A stretch of 64,000 nucleotides of DNA from Dyadobacter sp. LHD-138 (GCF_030929615.1 NZ_JAVFVU010000022.1:103177-167176); one strand, 5' to 3'. Positions 45,866 through 54,983 are shown, counted from the stretch's first letter. Notes: generated by a model from the letters alone, not told the origin. A program made the numbers and translations.

Positions 45866-46192
45866 ATGAAAAACTCACTGCTTCAAAATCTGATTGCTTT
45901 TTACGAGGAAGAGCCCAACGATCCTTTCAATATATATGCGCTTGCTCTGGAATATCAAAAGACCGATGTCGGACAGGCGGAATTGTATTTTAATAAATTA
46001 TTGGCAGAACATCCGGATTATCTGGCGACGTATTATTCGGCTGGTGCATTCTTTGCTGGCCTTGAAAAAAATGAAAAGGCAGCAGTCATTTATCAAAAAG
46101 GCATTGATCTGGCGCTAGATAAGAAGGATACCAAAACGCATCAGGAACTGGTTCGGGCTTATCGCTCCTTTCTGGATGAACTGGAAGATTAA
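45866..46192 (+). CDS. Small tetratricopeptide repeat protein
   Basis: The 108-residue protein has two to three TPR-like helix pairs: FNIYALALEYQKTDVGQAEL then LLAEHPDYLATYYSAGAFFA and EKNEKAAVIYQKGIDLALDK. TPR repeats form scaffolds for protein contacts. No signal peptide or other domain is present, so it acts in the cytoplasm. It is divergent from etfB across 138 bp. Confidence 0.85.
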   Translation: MKNSLLQNLIAFYEEEPNDPFNIYALALEYQKTDVGQAELYFNKLLAEHPDYLATYYSAGAFFAGLEKNEKAAVIYQKGIDLALDKKDTKTHQELVRAYRSFLDELED

Positions 46193-46338
46193 TGCTTTTT
46201 AAAATATTTTATTTTGTGGTCTGCCGGAAAAGTAGTAGCTTTCCTAATTGGTAAGAAATGTGGCTTGTTTGGCGACTATTTTAGGGTACGACGCTTTCAC
46301 TCTTCTCAGTTTTTAATTTTAATATTTTACGTTGAGTT

Positions 46339-46354
46339 TCCCCGTTGGTGGGGA
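46339..46354 (+). other. GC-rich hairpin in the leader of an unknown gene
   Basis: TCCCC (46339-46343) pairs with GGGGA (46350-46354) around a GTTGGT loop, about 22 bp before the ATG at 46376. It could affect translation of that gene. Confidence 0.4.
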
Positions 46355-46375
46355 GAAAATCATTCATTGTTATTT

Positions 46376-46732
46376 ATGGAAAAGGAATCATTTATTCCCA
46401 TGGTTGTTAAATGGGCGCAAGCTCATGGATTTAAGGAAATTCAAGCCAATATGGAAGGGTTTGAAACACCTAAGTCGTATGAGAGAGCTGCTGATAATGA
46501 GAAGTTCACGCCGGATGTTACAGGTGTGAATATGTTTAACAGGCATTATCTGGAAGTGTCCATGAAAACAGATCAACTTCGGGGAAGTGTTTCTAAATGG
46601 AAGCTTTTGAGTGAATTGGCGGGAATGAAGGGTGCGAAATTGTATTTAATGGCGCCGCGCGGTCACGTCCGTTTCACACGTGAGATTATCACGCAATATA
46701 ATATTCCGGCGGAGGTCATTAAAATCGACTAA
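46376..46732 (+). CDS. Conserved-looking protein of unknown function
   Basis: I do not recognise this 118-residue protein. It starts at the ATG at 46376 (MEKESFIPMVVKWAQAHGFK); the longer frame from 46214 has no homology character and includes the leader hairpin. It is charged, soluble and looks like an alpha/beta fold with NMEGFETPKSYERAADNEKF, YLEVSMKTDQ, and a basic end PRGHVRFTREIITQYNIPAE. It lacks cysteines and a signal peptide. The terminator at 46746-46792 follows closely. Confidence 0.72.
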   Translation: MEKESFIPMVVKWAQAHGFKEIQANMEGFETPKSYERAADNEKFTPDVTGVNMFNRHYLEVSMKTDQLRGSVSKWKLLSELAGMKGAKLYLMAPRGHVRFTREIITQYNIPAEVIKID

Positions 46733-46745
46733 TTGCTTACAGAAT

Positions 46746-46792
46746 AAAAAAACCGGCTTAAAGTTTTACAAAAACATTAAGCCGGTTTTTTT
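46746..46792. terminator. Bidirectional terminator
   Basis: AAAAAACCGGCTTAA pairs with TTAAGCCGGTTTTTT around a 17-nt region. It lies between the convergent unknown gene and the Gfo/Idh/MocA gene. Confidence 0.88.
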
Positions 46793-46803
46793 CGTGTCTT
46801 TAT

Positions 46804-48108
46804 TTATACGGTCGGATATTTCCACTCGCCGCGGTAGTCGCGTTTCAGCAACTTGTTTGCTTCTGTATCACCGGGGATAATTTCCTTTTCACCATCCCAG
46901 ACAATACTTCTGCCCAATTTATAGGACAACATGCCGAGCAGGGCGACGTTTGTTGATCGCTGCCCGACCTCGATTTCACAGATGGGAGGCGTATTCGTTT
47001 TGATGGAAGATAAAAAATTGGCCCAAAGCTGCTGAATATTCTGGTCATCCGGTTTGTTTAGCTGTGCATCCTGGTGGATGATCGGTTTGTTTGGATTGGT
47101 AGGGTAAAAAGTCCAGCCATCGAGCCAGCCCATGTGAAATGTTCCCTCAGTTCCATAAAAATAAACACCTACGGCCTGCCCCGGATGGGTTTTCTCGGCA
47201 TTATTGGCCGCAAAGTTCCGATGTTCCCATTCGAGTGTAAAACCGTCAAAATCATAAACAGCTACCTGGTGATCCGGGGCGTCCGTATTGTCCTGACGAA
47301 TCGCCCGGCCTCCGGTAGAATAGACCTTTTTAGGATATTTCTGCTCGGACCACCAGAGAACCTGATCAAGCCAGTGAATTCCCCAGTCGCCCAGGGTACC
47401 GTTGGCAAAGTTCAGATAATTCCTGAAGCCTTTTGGGTGAATGGTTTTGTTGTAGAGAACCAGTGGGGCGGGGCCACAGTACATATCCCAGTCGACCCCT
47501 TTGGGTACTTCTTCGTTCGCCACTTTTTGACCGGGACCGCCGCCGTAATGAACGAACGCCCGGGCCATGCCAACCTTACCGGCTTTACCAGATTTCAGAA
47601 ATTCCATTCCAGAAATGTTGTGTGGCGATACCCTCCGATGGGTACCAACCTGTACAATCCGGCCATATTTACGTGTGGCGTTAACCATGGCCCGGCCTTC
47701 CTGAATGGTGTGACAGATCGGTTTTTCTACGTACACGTGTGCGCCCGCCTCAATGGCTGCAATGCAGCACAGCGCATGCCAGTGGTCGGGTGTGGCGACA
47801 ATAACAATCTCCGGTTTCTCTTTTAAAAGCATTTCACGGAAATCCTTGTACAATTTCGGCTTGTCCGGCGTTAGTTTCGAAATTTCAGCGGACGTATTTT
47901 TCAGCTGGTTTTCGTCCACATCACAAAGGGCAACCACCTTGGATTCTCCCGCCTGGATGGCGCAGCGAAGGATATTGGTTCCCCACCAGCCTGATCCGAT
48001 GAGCGCCGTTTTGTATTGGGTCGTTCTTTTGAGCGAGGCCAGGAGTGGCAGGGAGGAAAATGCGGCGCCTGCCAGCACAGATTGTTCAATGAATTTTCTT
48101 CGGTCCAT
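46804..48108 (-). CDS. Tat-exported Gfo/Idh/MocA family oxidoreductase
   Basis: The 434-residue protein begins with a twin-arginine signal (MDRRKFIEQSVLAGAAFSSL), so the folded cofactor-bound enzyme is probably exported. A Rossmann domain (about 32-155) has ALIGSGWWGTNILR, VALCDVDENQ and the family EKP motif in YVEKPICHTIQEG. The C-terminal substrate domain includes GVDWDMYCGPAPL and GTLGDWGIHWLDQVLWW. Family members oxidise sugars or sugar alcohols with NAD(P). It lies 31 bp downstream of the PNP gene on the same strand. Confidence 0.92.
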   Translation of the reverse strand: MDRRKFIEQSVLAGAAFSSLPLLASLKRTTQYKTALIGSGWWGTNILRCAIQAGESKVVALCDVDENQLKNTSAEISKLTPDKPKLYKDFREMLLKEKPEIVIVATPDHWHALCCIAAIEAGAHVYVEKPICHTIQEGRAMVNATRKYGRIVQVGTHRRVSPHNISGMEFLKSGKAGKVGMARAFVHYGGGPGQKVANEEVPKGVDWDMYCGPAPLVLYNKTIHPKGFRNYLNFANGTLGDWGIHWLDQVLWWSEQKYPKKVYSTGGRAIRQDNTDAPDHQVAVYDFDGFTLEWEHRNFAANNAEKTHPGQAVGVYFYGTEGTFHMGWLDGWTFYPTNPNKPIIHQDAQLNKPDDQNIQQLWANFLSSIKTNTPPICEIEVGQRSTNVALLGMLSYKLGRSIVWDGEKEIIPGDTEANKLLKRDYRGEWKYPTV

Positions 48109-48139
48109 TACTTTCTGTTGAAATGTGTATGTTAGGAAT

Positions 48140-48958
48140 CTATAAACTAAGCAGTGCTTTGATGATCAGGGTCATGCCAGGTTCCGCTTTTTCTGCGGCG
48201 GCGATGATCTTGCTGATTTCTGCTTTCTCCAAAGTTTCGGGGATGCAGAGATCCGTAATGACAGATAATCCGAAACATTTCAGGTTCATCTGCCGGGCAG
48301 CAATAATCTCCGGAACCGTGCTCATGCCAACCGTGTCGGCACCTAGCTGACGAAACAGACGATATTCCGCACGTGTTTCAAGCTGTGGCCCCGTCACGCT
48401 CACATAAGTACCGGTATGTACAGGAATGTTGTTCTTCCTGGCGATTTCTAGTGCGTTTTTGATGAGATCCGGGTCATACGGTTCGCTCATATCTGGAAAC
48501 CGGTCGCCGAGTTCGTTCATATTTGCACCGATGAGCGGGTTGCCCGGCAGAAACAAACTGATGTGGTCATGGAGCACCATCAGGTCGCTTACTTTGAAAT
48601 CTGGGTTCAATCCACCCGAAGCGTTGGAAACGAATAACGTGTGGACGCCAAGCATTTTCATAACACGCACGGGAAACACGACCTGCTGCATGGAATAACC
48701 TTCGTAATAGTGAAAGCGGCCTTGCATACAGATGATTTTTTTACCCGACAGTTTACCGAAAATCAGTCGGCCCGAATGCGATTCAACCGTTGAAACCGGA
48801 AAATGAGGAATGTCGGTATAAGATATGGTAAAGGCTATATCAATCTCACTGGCCAGAGAACCTAGCCCTGTTCCAAGAATAATTCCATACTCAGGGGCAT
48901 AGTTTTCTGTATACTTTTTTAAAAATTCGCTGGTAACCTTTATTTCTTCGAATGACAT
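48140..48958 (-). CDS. punA: Purine-nucleoside phosphorylase
   Basis: The enzyme splits purine nucleosides with phosphate into base and ribose 1-phosphate. The 272-residue trimeric-type protein has the phosphate-binding GTGLGSLASEI (about residue 28), HSGRLIFGKLSG, the VSNASGGLNPDF loop and the TGPQLETRAEYRLFRQLGAD motif near residue 195, plus GMSTVPEIIAARQ. The start codon is preceded by an octamer repeat at 48965-49004. Confidence 0.94.
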   Translation of the reverse strand: MSFEEIKVTSEFLKKYTENYAPEYGIILGTGLGSLASEIDIAFTISYTDIPHFPVSTVESHSGRLIFGKLSGKKIICMQGRFHYYEGYSMQQVVFPVRVMKMLGVHTLFVSNASGGLNPDFKVSDLMVLHDHISLFLPGNPLIGANMNELGDRFPDMSEPYDPDLIKNALEIARKNNIPVHTGTYVSVTGPQLETRAEYRLFRQLGADTVGMSTVPEIIAARQMNLKCFGLSVITDLCIPETLEKAEISKIIAAAEKAEPGMTLIIKALLSL

Positions 48959-48964
48959 TTGGGC

Positions 48965-49004
48965 AATGATGGAATGATAGAATGAGAGAATGAGAGAATG
49001 ATGG
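48965..49004. repeat. Five tandem copies of a degenerate octamer
   Basis: The 40-bp array reads AATGATGG, AATGATAG, AATGAGAG, AATGAGAG, AATGATGG. It fills most of the 56-bp spacer between the esterase stop (49015) and the PNP start (48958), so copy-number changes would alter the leader length of the PNP gene. Confidence 0.85.
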
Positions 49005-49014
49005 CGTGGGCTGT

Positions 49015-50340
49015 TTATTTAGCTTTTAACTTATTGACCAGCCAGTTGTTCATCAGTTCGCGTTCTTCGGGATAGGTCCAGTGGCCCGTTTCCAGATATA
49101 ATTTTAGCTCTTTCGGTGCAGTGGTCACGTTGTAAGCAGCGTACATGGAAGTGGGCGGGCAGGTTTCGTCATTGTATCCCCACATATAATATCCCGGTAC
49201 CTTCACGCGGCGTGCAAAATTCACAACGTCGTAGTAACCGATTGTTGCCAGTTTTTCTTTCGTATTGTTAAATTTTACACTGTTTTTTTCAAAATAATGA
49301 GGCCATCCACCGGCTCTTCCGCTGAGATAACCCGTTACGTCGCTTAGGGCGGGATAAAAGGCGCCCAGCCATTTAACTCTGGAATCCAGGCCAGCTGTAA
49401 TGATCGATAATGCACCACCCTGGCTGCCACCGGTTACAGCCAGATTTGTTCCGTCAAACTGAGGAAGACTGGTCAGGAAATCATTCGCACGGACGCAGCC
49501 CAGATAAACACGTTTGTAATAAAACCGGTCTTTGTCGTCCAGATTATAGTTCGGATAACCGTTCAGTGCTCCTTGTCCCAAATCTGTGTAAACACTTGGA
49601 TCCATGATAACTGACACGCCGTGAATACCAATTTCAAAGGTGATAATATCTTTTTCGGCCATGGCCACATCGCCGTAATAAGCCCGTACGCCGGCACCAG
49701 GTACTTTCAGCAAAGCAGGATACTTTCCTTCCTTTTTAGGAATTGTCAAAATACCGTACAGACGAACATTGTTTTTGAAGTTTTGAAGATTGACGTGATA
49801 CACATTCACCTTTTCCGTGCAACGCTCTGGTAAAAGTGTCATTTTTGCATCCATAGGAACCGTTGCCAGTTCCTTTTTTGCAGCGTCCCAGAAGGCGTCA
49901 AAATCTGCCGGATTGCTCACCGTTGGCTGAATATTTTGTGGGTCGAAACCGGCTGTGGCCAGGCCTTTGTACTCCCCGCCATCGACGTTTGTCCAGGCGA
50001 CGCATCTTAAAAAACCTGGTGATTTAAGGGTGCCGGCCTCGACCGTGATCGTTCCGTTTGCAGCGGTTTTGCTTTCCTTAATCGTTGGCTCCATTTTTTC
50101 AGGCCCGATTTCATAACGTACCGGTGCATTTTTTACAGGGTTTCCGTTTTGAAAAACAGAAATGGTGAATTTGACTTTATCGCCCGTTTTGTATGTCCAG
50201 TCTTCGCGGTCGGGTGCCACCAGAATTTTTACAGCACGCTCAACTGGCTGTGCAAATGTGTGGCCGAGCGAAAGGCAGAGAAAGCAGATTAATAGATAAA
50301 AATGAGACTTCCTGAAATCGGATTTTATCGTGTTTTGCAT
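49015..50340 (-). CDS. Acetyl xylan esterase (AXE1) family protein
   Basis: The 441-residue protein has a signal peptide (about 1-30, ending LGHTFAQ), an N-terminal immunoglobulin-like region (about 35-130) and a C-terminal alpha/beta hydrolase of the AXE1/cephalosporin-C deacetylase family. The nucleophile is in VTGGSQGGALS near residue 305; the FNDE-type aspartate region MWGYNDETCPPTSM and the histidine in LETGHWTY complete the triad. It should remove acetyl groups from sugars or xylan. It is co-oriented with PNP and the Gfo/Idh/MocA gene. Confidence 0.9.
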   Translation of the reverse strand: MQNTIKSDFRKSHFYLLICFLCLSLGHTFAQPVERAVKILVAPDREDWTYKTGDKVKFTISVFQNGNPVKNAPVRYEIGPEKMEPTIKESKTAANGTITVEAGTLKSPGFLRCVAWTNVDGGEYKGLATAGFDPQNIQPTVSNPADFDAFWDAAKKELATVPMDAKMTLLPERCTEKVNVYHVNLQNFKNNVRLYGILTIPKKEGKYPALLKVPGAGVRAYYGDVAMAEKDIITFEIGIHGVSVIMDPSVYTDLGQGALNGYPNYNLDDKDRFYYKRVYLGCVRANDFLTSLPQFDGTNLAVTGGSQGGALSIITAGLDSRVKWLGAFYPALSDVTGYLSGRAGGWPHYFEKNSVKFNNTKEKLATIGYYDVVNFARRVKVPGYYMWGYNDETCPPTSMYAAYNVTTAPKELKLYLETGHWTYPEERELMNNWLVNKLKAK

Positions 50341-50476
50341 AAGAATGAGTTGAATTTAATTTACCGTTGGTATAGAAAGAGCCAATGTCGCGGTTTCTTT
50401 GATTTCAATCCAATTTTTTTTGCAATCTTTATTCCTGTAACTTGAAATCATCATTCATTAACAAGAGAAGTACAGT

Positions 50477-51220
50477 TTGATTCGCATAAATAAGTTTATA
50501 AGTGAGACGGGGTTCTGTTCCCGGCGGGAGGCTGACAGGCTGGTGGAGCAGGGGCGTGTGACGCTGAACGGGCAAAAAGCGGTGCTGGGTGATAAGGCCA
50601 CCGATGCCGACGAAGTATTGGTGGATGGAAAACCGTTAAAAGCTAAAAAGGCAGGCATCTATATTGCATTTAACAAACCGATCGGCATAACGTGTACGAC
50701 GGAGCGGCAAATTAACGGTAATATCATCGATTACATTAAACATCCTGAACGGATTTTTCCAATAGGCAGGCTGGACAAGCCTTCCGAGGGACTGATTTTT
50801 CTGACCAGCGATGGCGATATTGTCAATAAAATATTACGTGCCGGAAATAACCACGAAAAAGAATATGTGGTAACGGTTGATAAGCCGATCAAGCCCGATT
50901 TTGTTCAGAAAATGAGCAACGGTGTTCCGATTCTGGATACGATTACGAAGAAATGTTTTGTGCGCAAGGACAGCAGTTATGTTTTTACGATTATTCTGAC
51001 GCAGGGTTTGAACAGGCAAATTCGCAGGATGTGCGAGTATTTGGGATACAGTGTAACCAAACTTAAACGTGTGCGGATCATGCATGTGACACTGGAAAAC
51101 CTGCCGATTGGAAAGTGGAGAAATCTGACAGTTGAGGAGTTAAAACAGATCAATGATTCTGTTCAAAGTTCGATAAAAACGGAGGAGGGGTCTTATTCGG
51201 AGGACTGGAACGAGGAGTAA
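50477..51220 (+). CDS. rluF: 23S rRNA pseudouridine synthase, RluF-like
   Basis: The 247-residue protein has an S4 RNA-binding domain (about 2-50; RINKFISETGFCSRREADRL) and a catalytic RsuA/RluB/E/F-type domain with the aspartate in GRLDKPSEGLIFLTSDG near residue 100. LTQGLNRQIRRMCEYLGY near residue 178 is characteristic. The start is TTG at 50477, as no ATG opens the frame. It modifies uridine in 23S rRNA; the exact position is inferred from similarity. The beta-lactamase-like gene follows after 48 bp. Confidence 0.92.
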   Translation: MIRINKFISETGFCSRREADRLVEQGRVTLNGQKAVLGDKATDADEVLVDGKPLKAKKAGIYIAFNKPIGITCTTERQINGNIIDYIKHPERIFPIGRLDKPSEGLIFLTSDGDIVNKILRAGNNHEKEYVVTVDKPIKPDFVQKMSNGVPILDTITKKCFVRKDSSYVFTIILTQGLNRQIRRMCEYLGYSVTKLKRVRIMHVTLENLPIGKWRNLTVEELKQINDSVQSSIKTEEGSYSEDWNEE

Positions 51221-51268
51221 TTTATTTTTTGTAAAACACAATCTGTTCGGCTCAGACCAATATCCGGG

Positions 51269-52519
51269 ATGCTTTTAAAAATAAACTTCATCGCTTTTTT
51301 GATGGTACTGAACCTGGGTTTAAATGCTCAGAAACCCGATACGGTTTTTCTAGAAAAACTCCTTGAAAGCAGGCCAGAACTGTTTTCGGTCATACTGGGT
51401 GATTCGCAGAAAAAGCAGGTGCAGATTTTGTACACGCAGATTGATCGGGACAAAAACAATGTTCCACATTTTACAACTTTCAGCTATAACCTGGACGATC
51501 ATCATTATTTTTTCCCCGCCAGCACGGTAAAACTGCCGACGCTGATCTTTGCTTTGGAAAAAATCAATGCGCTGAAAGTGCCTGGGCTGACTAAAATGAG
51601 CACGATGATCACCGGTGCAGATTTTGATAAACAGTCCCCGGTTGATAAGGATACGTCGGCTGCCAATGGCCTGCCTTCGATTGAACATTATATCAAAAAA
51701 ATATTGCTGGTCAGCGACAATGATGCCTACAACCGGTTGTACGAGTTTGTGGGACGCGCGGAGATGAACCGGCGGTTAAAAGGTTATGGTTTAACGACGA
51801 GCAGAATATTGAACAGATATGCTGTGAAAGATACGGAGATCACATCGCGACACACAAATCCGGTGACTTTTTTTGATAAAGATAAACAGGTGTATAGCCA
51901 ACCGGGAAAGTTTGATCCTGAAAATTATCCAATCAATTTAACCAATCTCGTGATGGGAAAGGCTTATCTGGATAGTTCGGATCGTCTGGTGAACAAGCCG
52001 TTTAACATGACCAACCGAAATGCTTTCAGCATGACAGACCAGCAGACGGTGATGAAAAAACTGATGTTTCCGGAAGTTTTTCCCGAAAAGGAGCAGTTTA
52101 AACTGACTGCCGATGATTACAAGCTGATTTATACCTACATGAGCAAGTATCCTACGGAAAGTGATTATCCAAAATATGACCCAAAAGAGCATTGGGCAAC
52201 GAGCACAAAATACCTGTTTTATGGCGCAGATCTGAATATTCAGCCCAATCCTAGTGTCCGGATTTTCAACAAATACGGCGATTCTTACGGATTTATTATT
52301 GATAATGCCTATTTCGTAGACTTTGAAAATAACGTAGAGTTTTTGCTGACTGCGGTAGTCCAGTCTAATGACGACGGGGTTTACAATGACGGGAAATACG
52401 AATACAAGCAGGTCTGTTACCCGTTTATGCGGAATCTGGGACAGGTTATTTATGAAACAGAACTAAAAAGAAAGAAGAAATTTATTCCAGATCTGACAAA
52501 ATTCAGGATGCGCTATTGA
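51269..52519 (+). CDS. Class A beta-lactamase-like serine hydrolase, secreted
   Basis: After a signal peptide (about 1-20) the 416-residue protein has the SxxK motif S85-T-V-K88 in FFPASTVKLPTLIF and the SDN loop S149-D-N in LLVSDNDAYN. A class A-type third motif, KTG, is not obvious where expected near residues 310-340. The long insert and 416-residue length exceed the usual 290 of class A enzymes. The role could be a cell wall or ester hydrolase rather than antibiotic breakdown. Confidence 0.82.
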   Translation: MLLKINFIAFLMVLNLGLNAQKPDTVFLEKLLESRPELFSVILGDSQKKQVQILYTQIDRDKNNVPHFTTFSYNLDDHHYFFPASTVKLPTLIFALEKINALKVPGLTKMSTMITGADFDKQSPVDKDTSAANGLPSIEHYIKKILLVSDNDAYNRLYEFVGRAEMNRRLKGYGLTTSRILNRYAVKDTEITSRHTNPVTFFDKDKQVYSQPGKFDPENYPINLTNLVMGKAYLDSSDRLVNKPFNMTNRNAFSMTDQQTVMKKLMFPEVFPEKEQFKLTADDYKLIYTYMSKYPTESDYPKYDPKEHWATSTKYLFYGADLNIQPNPSVRIFNKYGDSYGFIIDNAYFVDFENNVEFLLTAVVQSNDDGVYNDGKYEYKQVCYPFMRNLGQVIYETELKRKKKFIPDLTKFRMRY

Positions 52520-52545
52520 TCAGAAAATAACGGCGCATCCCGTTC

Positions 52546-53046
52546 TTAATGCGCAATGGAAGAGCGCTGGGTAAAAGATTGCAGCAAAAATAATCCCATG
52601 CCTACCATAATGGAAACATCGGCCATGTTAAAGATGCCAGTCTGGACAACTCCGAGATTGATATGCAGAAAATCGGTGACAGAACCGTGTACAACTCTGT
52701 CGTAAATGTTTCCAATACCGCCGCCTATTGCGAAACTCAGCGCGAGCATGTTCATTTTGGAGATATTTTTTCGCAAAAACATATAACCCACGCCAAATGC
52801 CAGTGCGAGCACGGGAATCCCGGATAACAGGATAAATTTTAGCGTCTCGGGCAGTGCACTTCCAACGCTTAAAAAGGCTCCGGTATTTTCCACTTTGGTA
52901 AGTGTGAAATAGCTGCTGATCAGGCTAATGTTTTCGTAATAATCCACTTTCTGCCGTACAATATTTTTTGAGATCTGGTCACAGCCGATGTTGGCGACCA
53001 AAACAAAAAGGACTGCGATATTGGTTATGATTTTTTTCGTATTCAT
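52546..53046 (-). CDS. lspA: Lipoprotein signal peptidase
   Basis: LspA cuts the signal peptide from prolipoproteins, relevant to the SusD and other lipoproteins of this organism. The 166-residue membrane protein has four helices and both catalytic aspartate regions: GGGIGNIYDRVVHGSVTDFL near residue 110 and FNMADVSIMVG near residue 140. It is convergent with the beta-lactamase-like gene, 26 bp away. Confidence 0.95.
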   Translation of the reverse strand: MNTKKIITNIAVLFVLVANIGCDQISKNIVRQKVDYYENISLISSYFTLTKVENTGAFLSVGSALPETLKFILLSGIPVLALAFGVGYMFLRKNISKMNMLALSFAIGGGIGNIYDRVVHGSVTDFLHINLGVVQTGIFNMADVSIMVGMGLFLLQSFTQRSSIAH

Positions 53047-53157
53047 TTTTTACATGCATCTGACGTGGATAAGAACGCAGCAAAACTGATTGTGCGTATG
53101 GAACCGACCCATAACTTTTTAGAAAATAATTCGGTTTTATCTCAGGCTGGCTTTCTT

Positions 53158-54234
53158 CTAGGCGTATTCAAGTAAAGCTTTTCCGACAAAAGTACTGTAT
53201 TTTTTAACGGCTCGCTGAACCGCAGCTTGCTGCTTTTTATTTATAGGTTTAAAATAATCGGTTTCCACATCGACTTCCTTGTTCTTAATCGTCCGTTTCC
53301 AACTGCCCACAATCTGGCCATCTGCAACAATCATGCGGTTGTATGGGATATTTAGTTTAGGATTTTCCAGGATTTTTGGCGGCAGACTGAACAAGGAGGA
53401 CCGGTCTTTGTAACTCATGCCGTATTCATCATAATCCGGCATCAAAAAAGTGGTCTGCATTTTTACGGAAGTTTCTGGAACCGGTAAATATATGTAAGTT
53501 TTACCGTCAAGTTGTTCGTGGATAAAATCATCAGGCAAAGCAGCAATCCCTGTTTTAGCGTCTTTTACGGTCAATCCTGACCACATTACAAAATCCTGCA
53601 ACTGGGCAGGGCCGCGGCTCGAAAAATACCGGTTTGCCAGCTTTGCAAGCGATTCTTCCTTTGTCAGAACATTTGCGGCGGGCACCCGTTCGTCAATCAG
53701 TGCGTAGGTGAATTGCTTGCCCTCACGCGGACCGCTGCATATCAGTCCGTCCAGCTCAGCTTTCATCATCAGACAGCTGAGCCGGACCCCATCGCCGGTA
53801 ATTATTTCTTTATCGAGTTCTGATTTTAAAGCATTGCGGGTTAAATGTTTTCCTCCTTCCAGCGTTTTGGTAAGAATATCATTGCACTGGTTAAACGTTT
53901 TTTCATCGATTTCGCATTTTCGGTACATAAAGGCATTGATTGCGTTGACCCGCGGCGCCGTCAATGTAATCATCCAGCGAATGTCTTCCGGTGCAACAAA
54001 ATGCCAGGTTGGGCGCATGATGTGCGTTCGGAGAATAGCCCCTTGATTAAAGGCTTTTTCTACATCGGCCTCTGTTGTGCCAGGGACACGCAGACCAATA
54101 GCCCATTTTGCCATGGCATATTCCTGCGCTTGCATCGCCACCATATATTTCACAATTTCCGCAGGATCATTAAAAGTACTATGGGCAATTTTCTGATTGA
54201 TCAGCCTGGAATGAATAATTTCCTGAGTATTCAT
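53158..54234 (-). CDS. AlkZ/YcaQ-type winged-helix protein, probable DNA glycosylase
   Basis: The 358-residue protein belongs to the HTH_42 (PF06224) family of winged-helix proteins. The near-N-terminal MQAQEYAMAKWAIGLR (about residues 33-48) carries a Q-x-Q motif that in AlkZ supplies catalysis, where YcaQ has Q-x-D. RTHIMRPTWHFVAPEDIRW near residue 70 is the second hallmark. Relatives excise bulky or crosslinked bases. The fold repeats winged helices to about residue 280 and ends in a conserved basic tail. It is co-oriented after the DUF1080 gene stop by 30 bp; the link is only positional. Confidence 0.85.
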   Translation of the reverse strand: MNTQEIIHSRLINQKIAHSTFNDPAEIVKYMVAMQAQEYAMAKWAIGLRVPGTTEADVEKAFNQGAILRTHIMRPTWHFVAPEDIRWMITLTAPRVNAINAFMYRKCEIDEKTFNQCNDILTKTLEGGKHLTRNALKSELDKEIITGDGVRLSCLMMKAELDGLICSGPREGKQFTYALIDERVPAANVLTKEESLAKLANRYFSSRGPAQLQDFVMWSGLTVKDAKTGIAALPDDFIHEQLDGKTYIYLPVPETSVKMQTTFLMPDYDEYGMSYKDRSSLFSLPPKILENPKLNIPYNRMIVADGQIVGSWKRTIKNKEVDVETDYFKPINKKQQAAVQRAVKKYSTFVGKALLEYA

Positions 54235-54264
54235 GGCTTCTAAATACTTGAAACTGGTTCTGAT

Positions 54265-54957
54265 TTATTTTGTCAATTGTGTGATCGGCGTTATTTCGAT
54301 TTTTTTAAACTCAACTTCTGAACCTTCCGACTGCAAGGCAATCTGGCCTTTCTGTGCCGTTGCATTATAACCATAATTGACAAAAACGCCGTTGATCCAT
54401 ACTTTGATGGAGTTTTTGACACACTCGATGGTCATGCTGTTCCATTGCCCAAGCGGTTTTTCGGTTCCGTCAGTCAGGTTGGGAATTCTTCTTAATTTAT
54501 CACCATTTACACCCCATTTTTCTTTTGGGCCACGGCGTTTTTCCATGTCGGGTGTTGTGATATCCTCCTGAATACACCAGAAATCGCCGGCGTTTTCATG
54601 CATCATTTGCACTTCGATGGATTTGGGGAACATATCATACAATGCTCTTGGCGTGGATACAAAAACCAGCGCGCCACAATTTCCCGGCTTCCCTGCGAAA
54701 CGGTACTGAAACGTAAAACGGAAATTTTCGTACTGCGCATCGCTGATCAAATGCCCACCCGGTTTTCCCAAACTGACGAGCAACCCATCTCTGATGATAA
54801 ATGGCGTTTTTAACTTTGGATCTTTGTCCATATCCGGCACGTCTGTATGCCAGCCTTTTAAGTCCTTTCCATTAAAAATACTTTTGGCTTTTTGCGCCTG
54901 TGAAACAAGGGGTACGGCAATAAAAATGCAGATAATTAAAAGGAAACGGTTTCTCAT
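54265..54957 (-). CDS. Secreted DUF1080 (3-keto-disaccharide hydrolase-like) protein
   Basis: The 230-residue protein has a signal peptide (about 1-21, ending VSQAQ) and a single beta-jelly-roll DUF1080 domain opening IFNGKDLKGWHTDVPDMDKD. FRFTFQYRFAGKPGNCGALV, IEVQMMHENAGDFWC and the closing KGQIALQSEGSEVEFKKI fit the family. Members bind or cleave oxidised sugars and often occur near Gfo/Idh/MocA dehydrogenases; one is encoded at 46.8-48.1 kb, so a shared substrate is possible. Confidence 0.92.
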   Translation of the reverse strand: MRNRFLLIICIFIAVPLVSQAQKAKSIFNGKDLKGWHTDVPDMDKDPKLKTPFIIRDGLLVSLGKPGGHLISDAQYENFRFTFQYRFAGKPGNCGALVFVSTPRALYDMFPKSIEVQMMHENAGDFWCIQEDITTPDMEKRRGPKEKWGVNGDKLRRIPNLTDGTEKPLGQWNSMTIECVKNSIKVWINGVFVNYGYNATAQKGQIALQSEGSEVEFKKIEITPITQLTK

Positions 54958-54983
54958 GGTTAGGTTATATTTGGTTTAAATTG

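Noticed and set aside
46214..46375. N-terminal extension of the unknown 118-residue protein
   Set aside because: The extension has no coding character and contains the leader hairpin.
51269..52519. Calling the class A beta-lactamase-like protein an antibiotic resistance gene
   Set aside because: The protein is over 100 residues longer than class A enzymes and I could not place the KTG motif, so only the fold-level call is supported.
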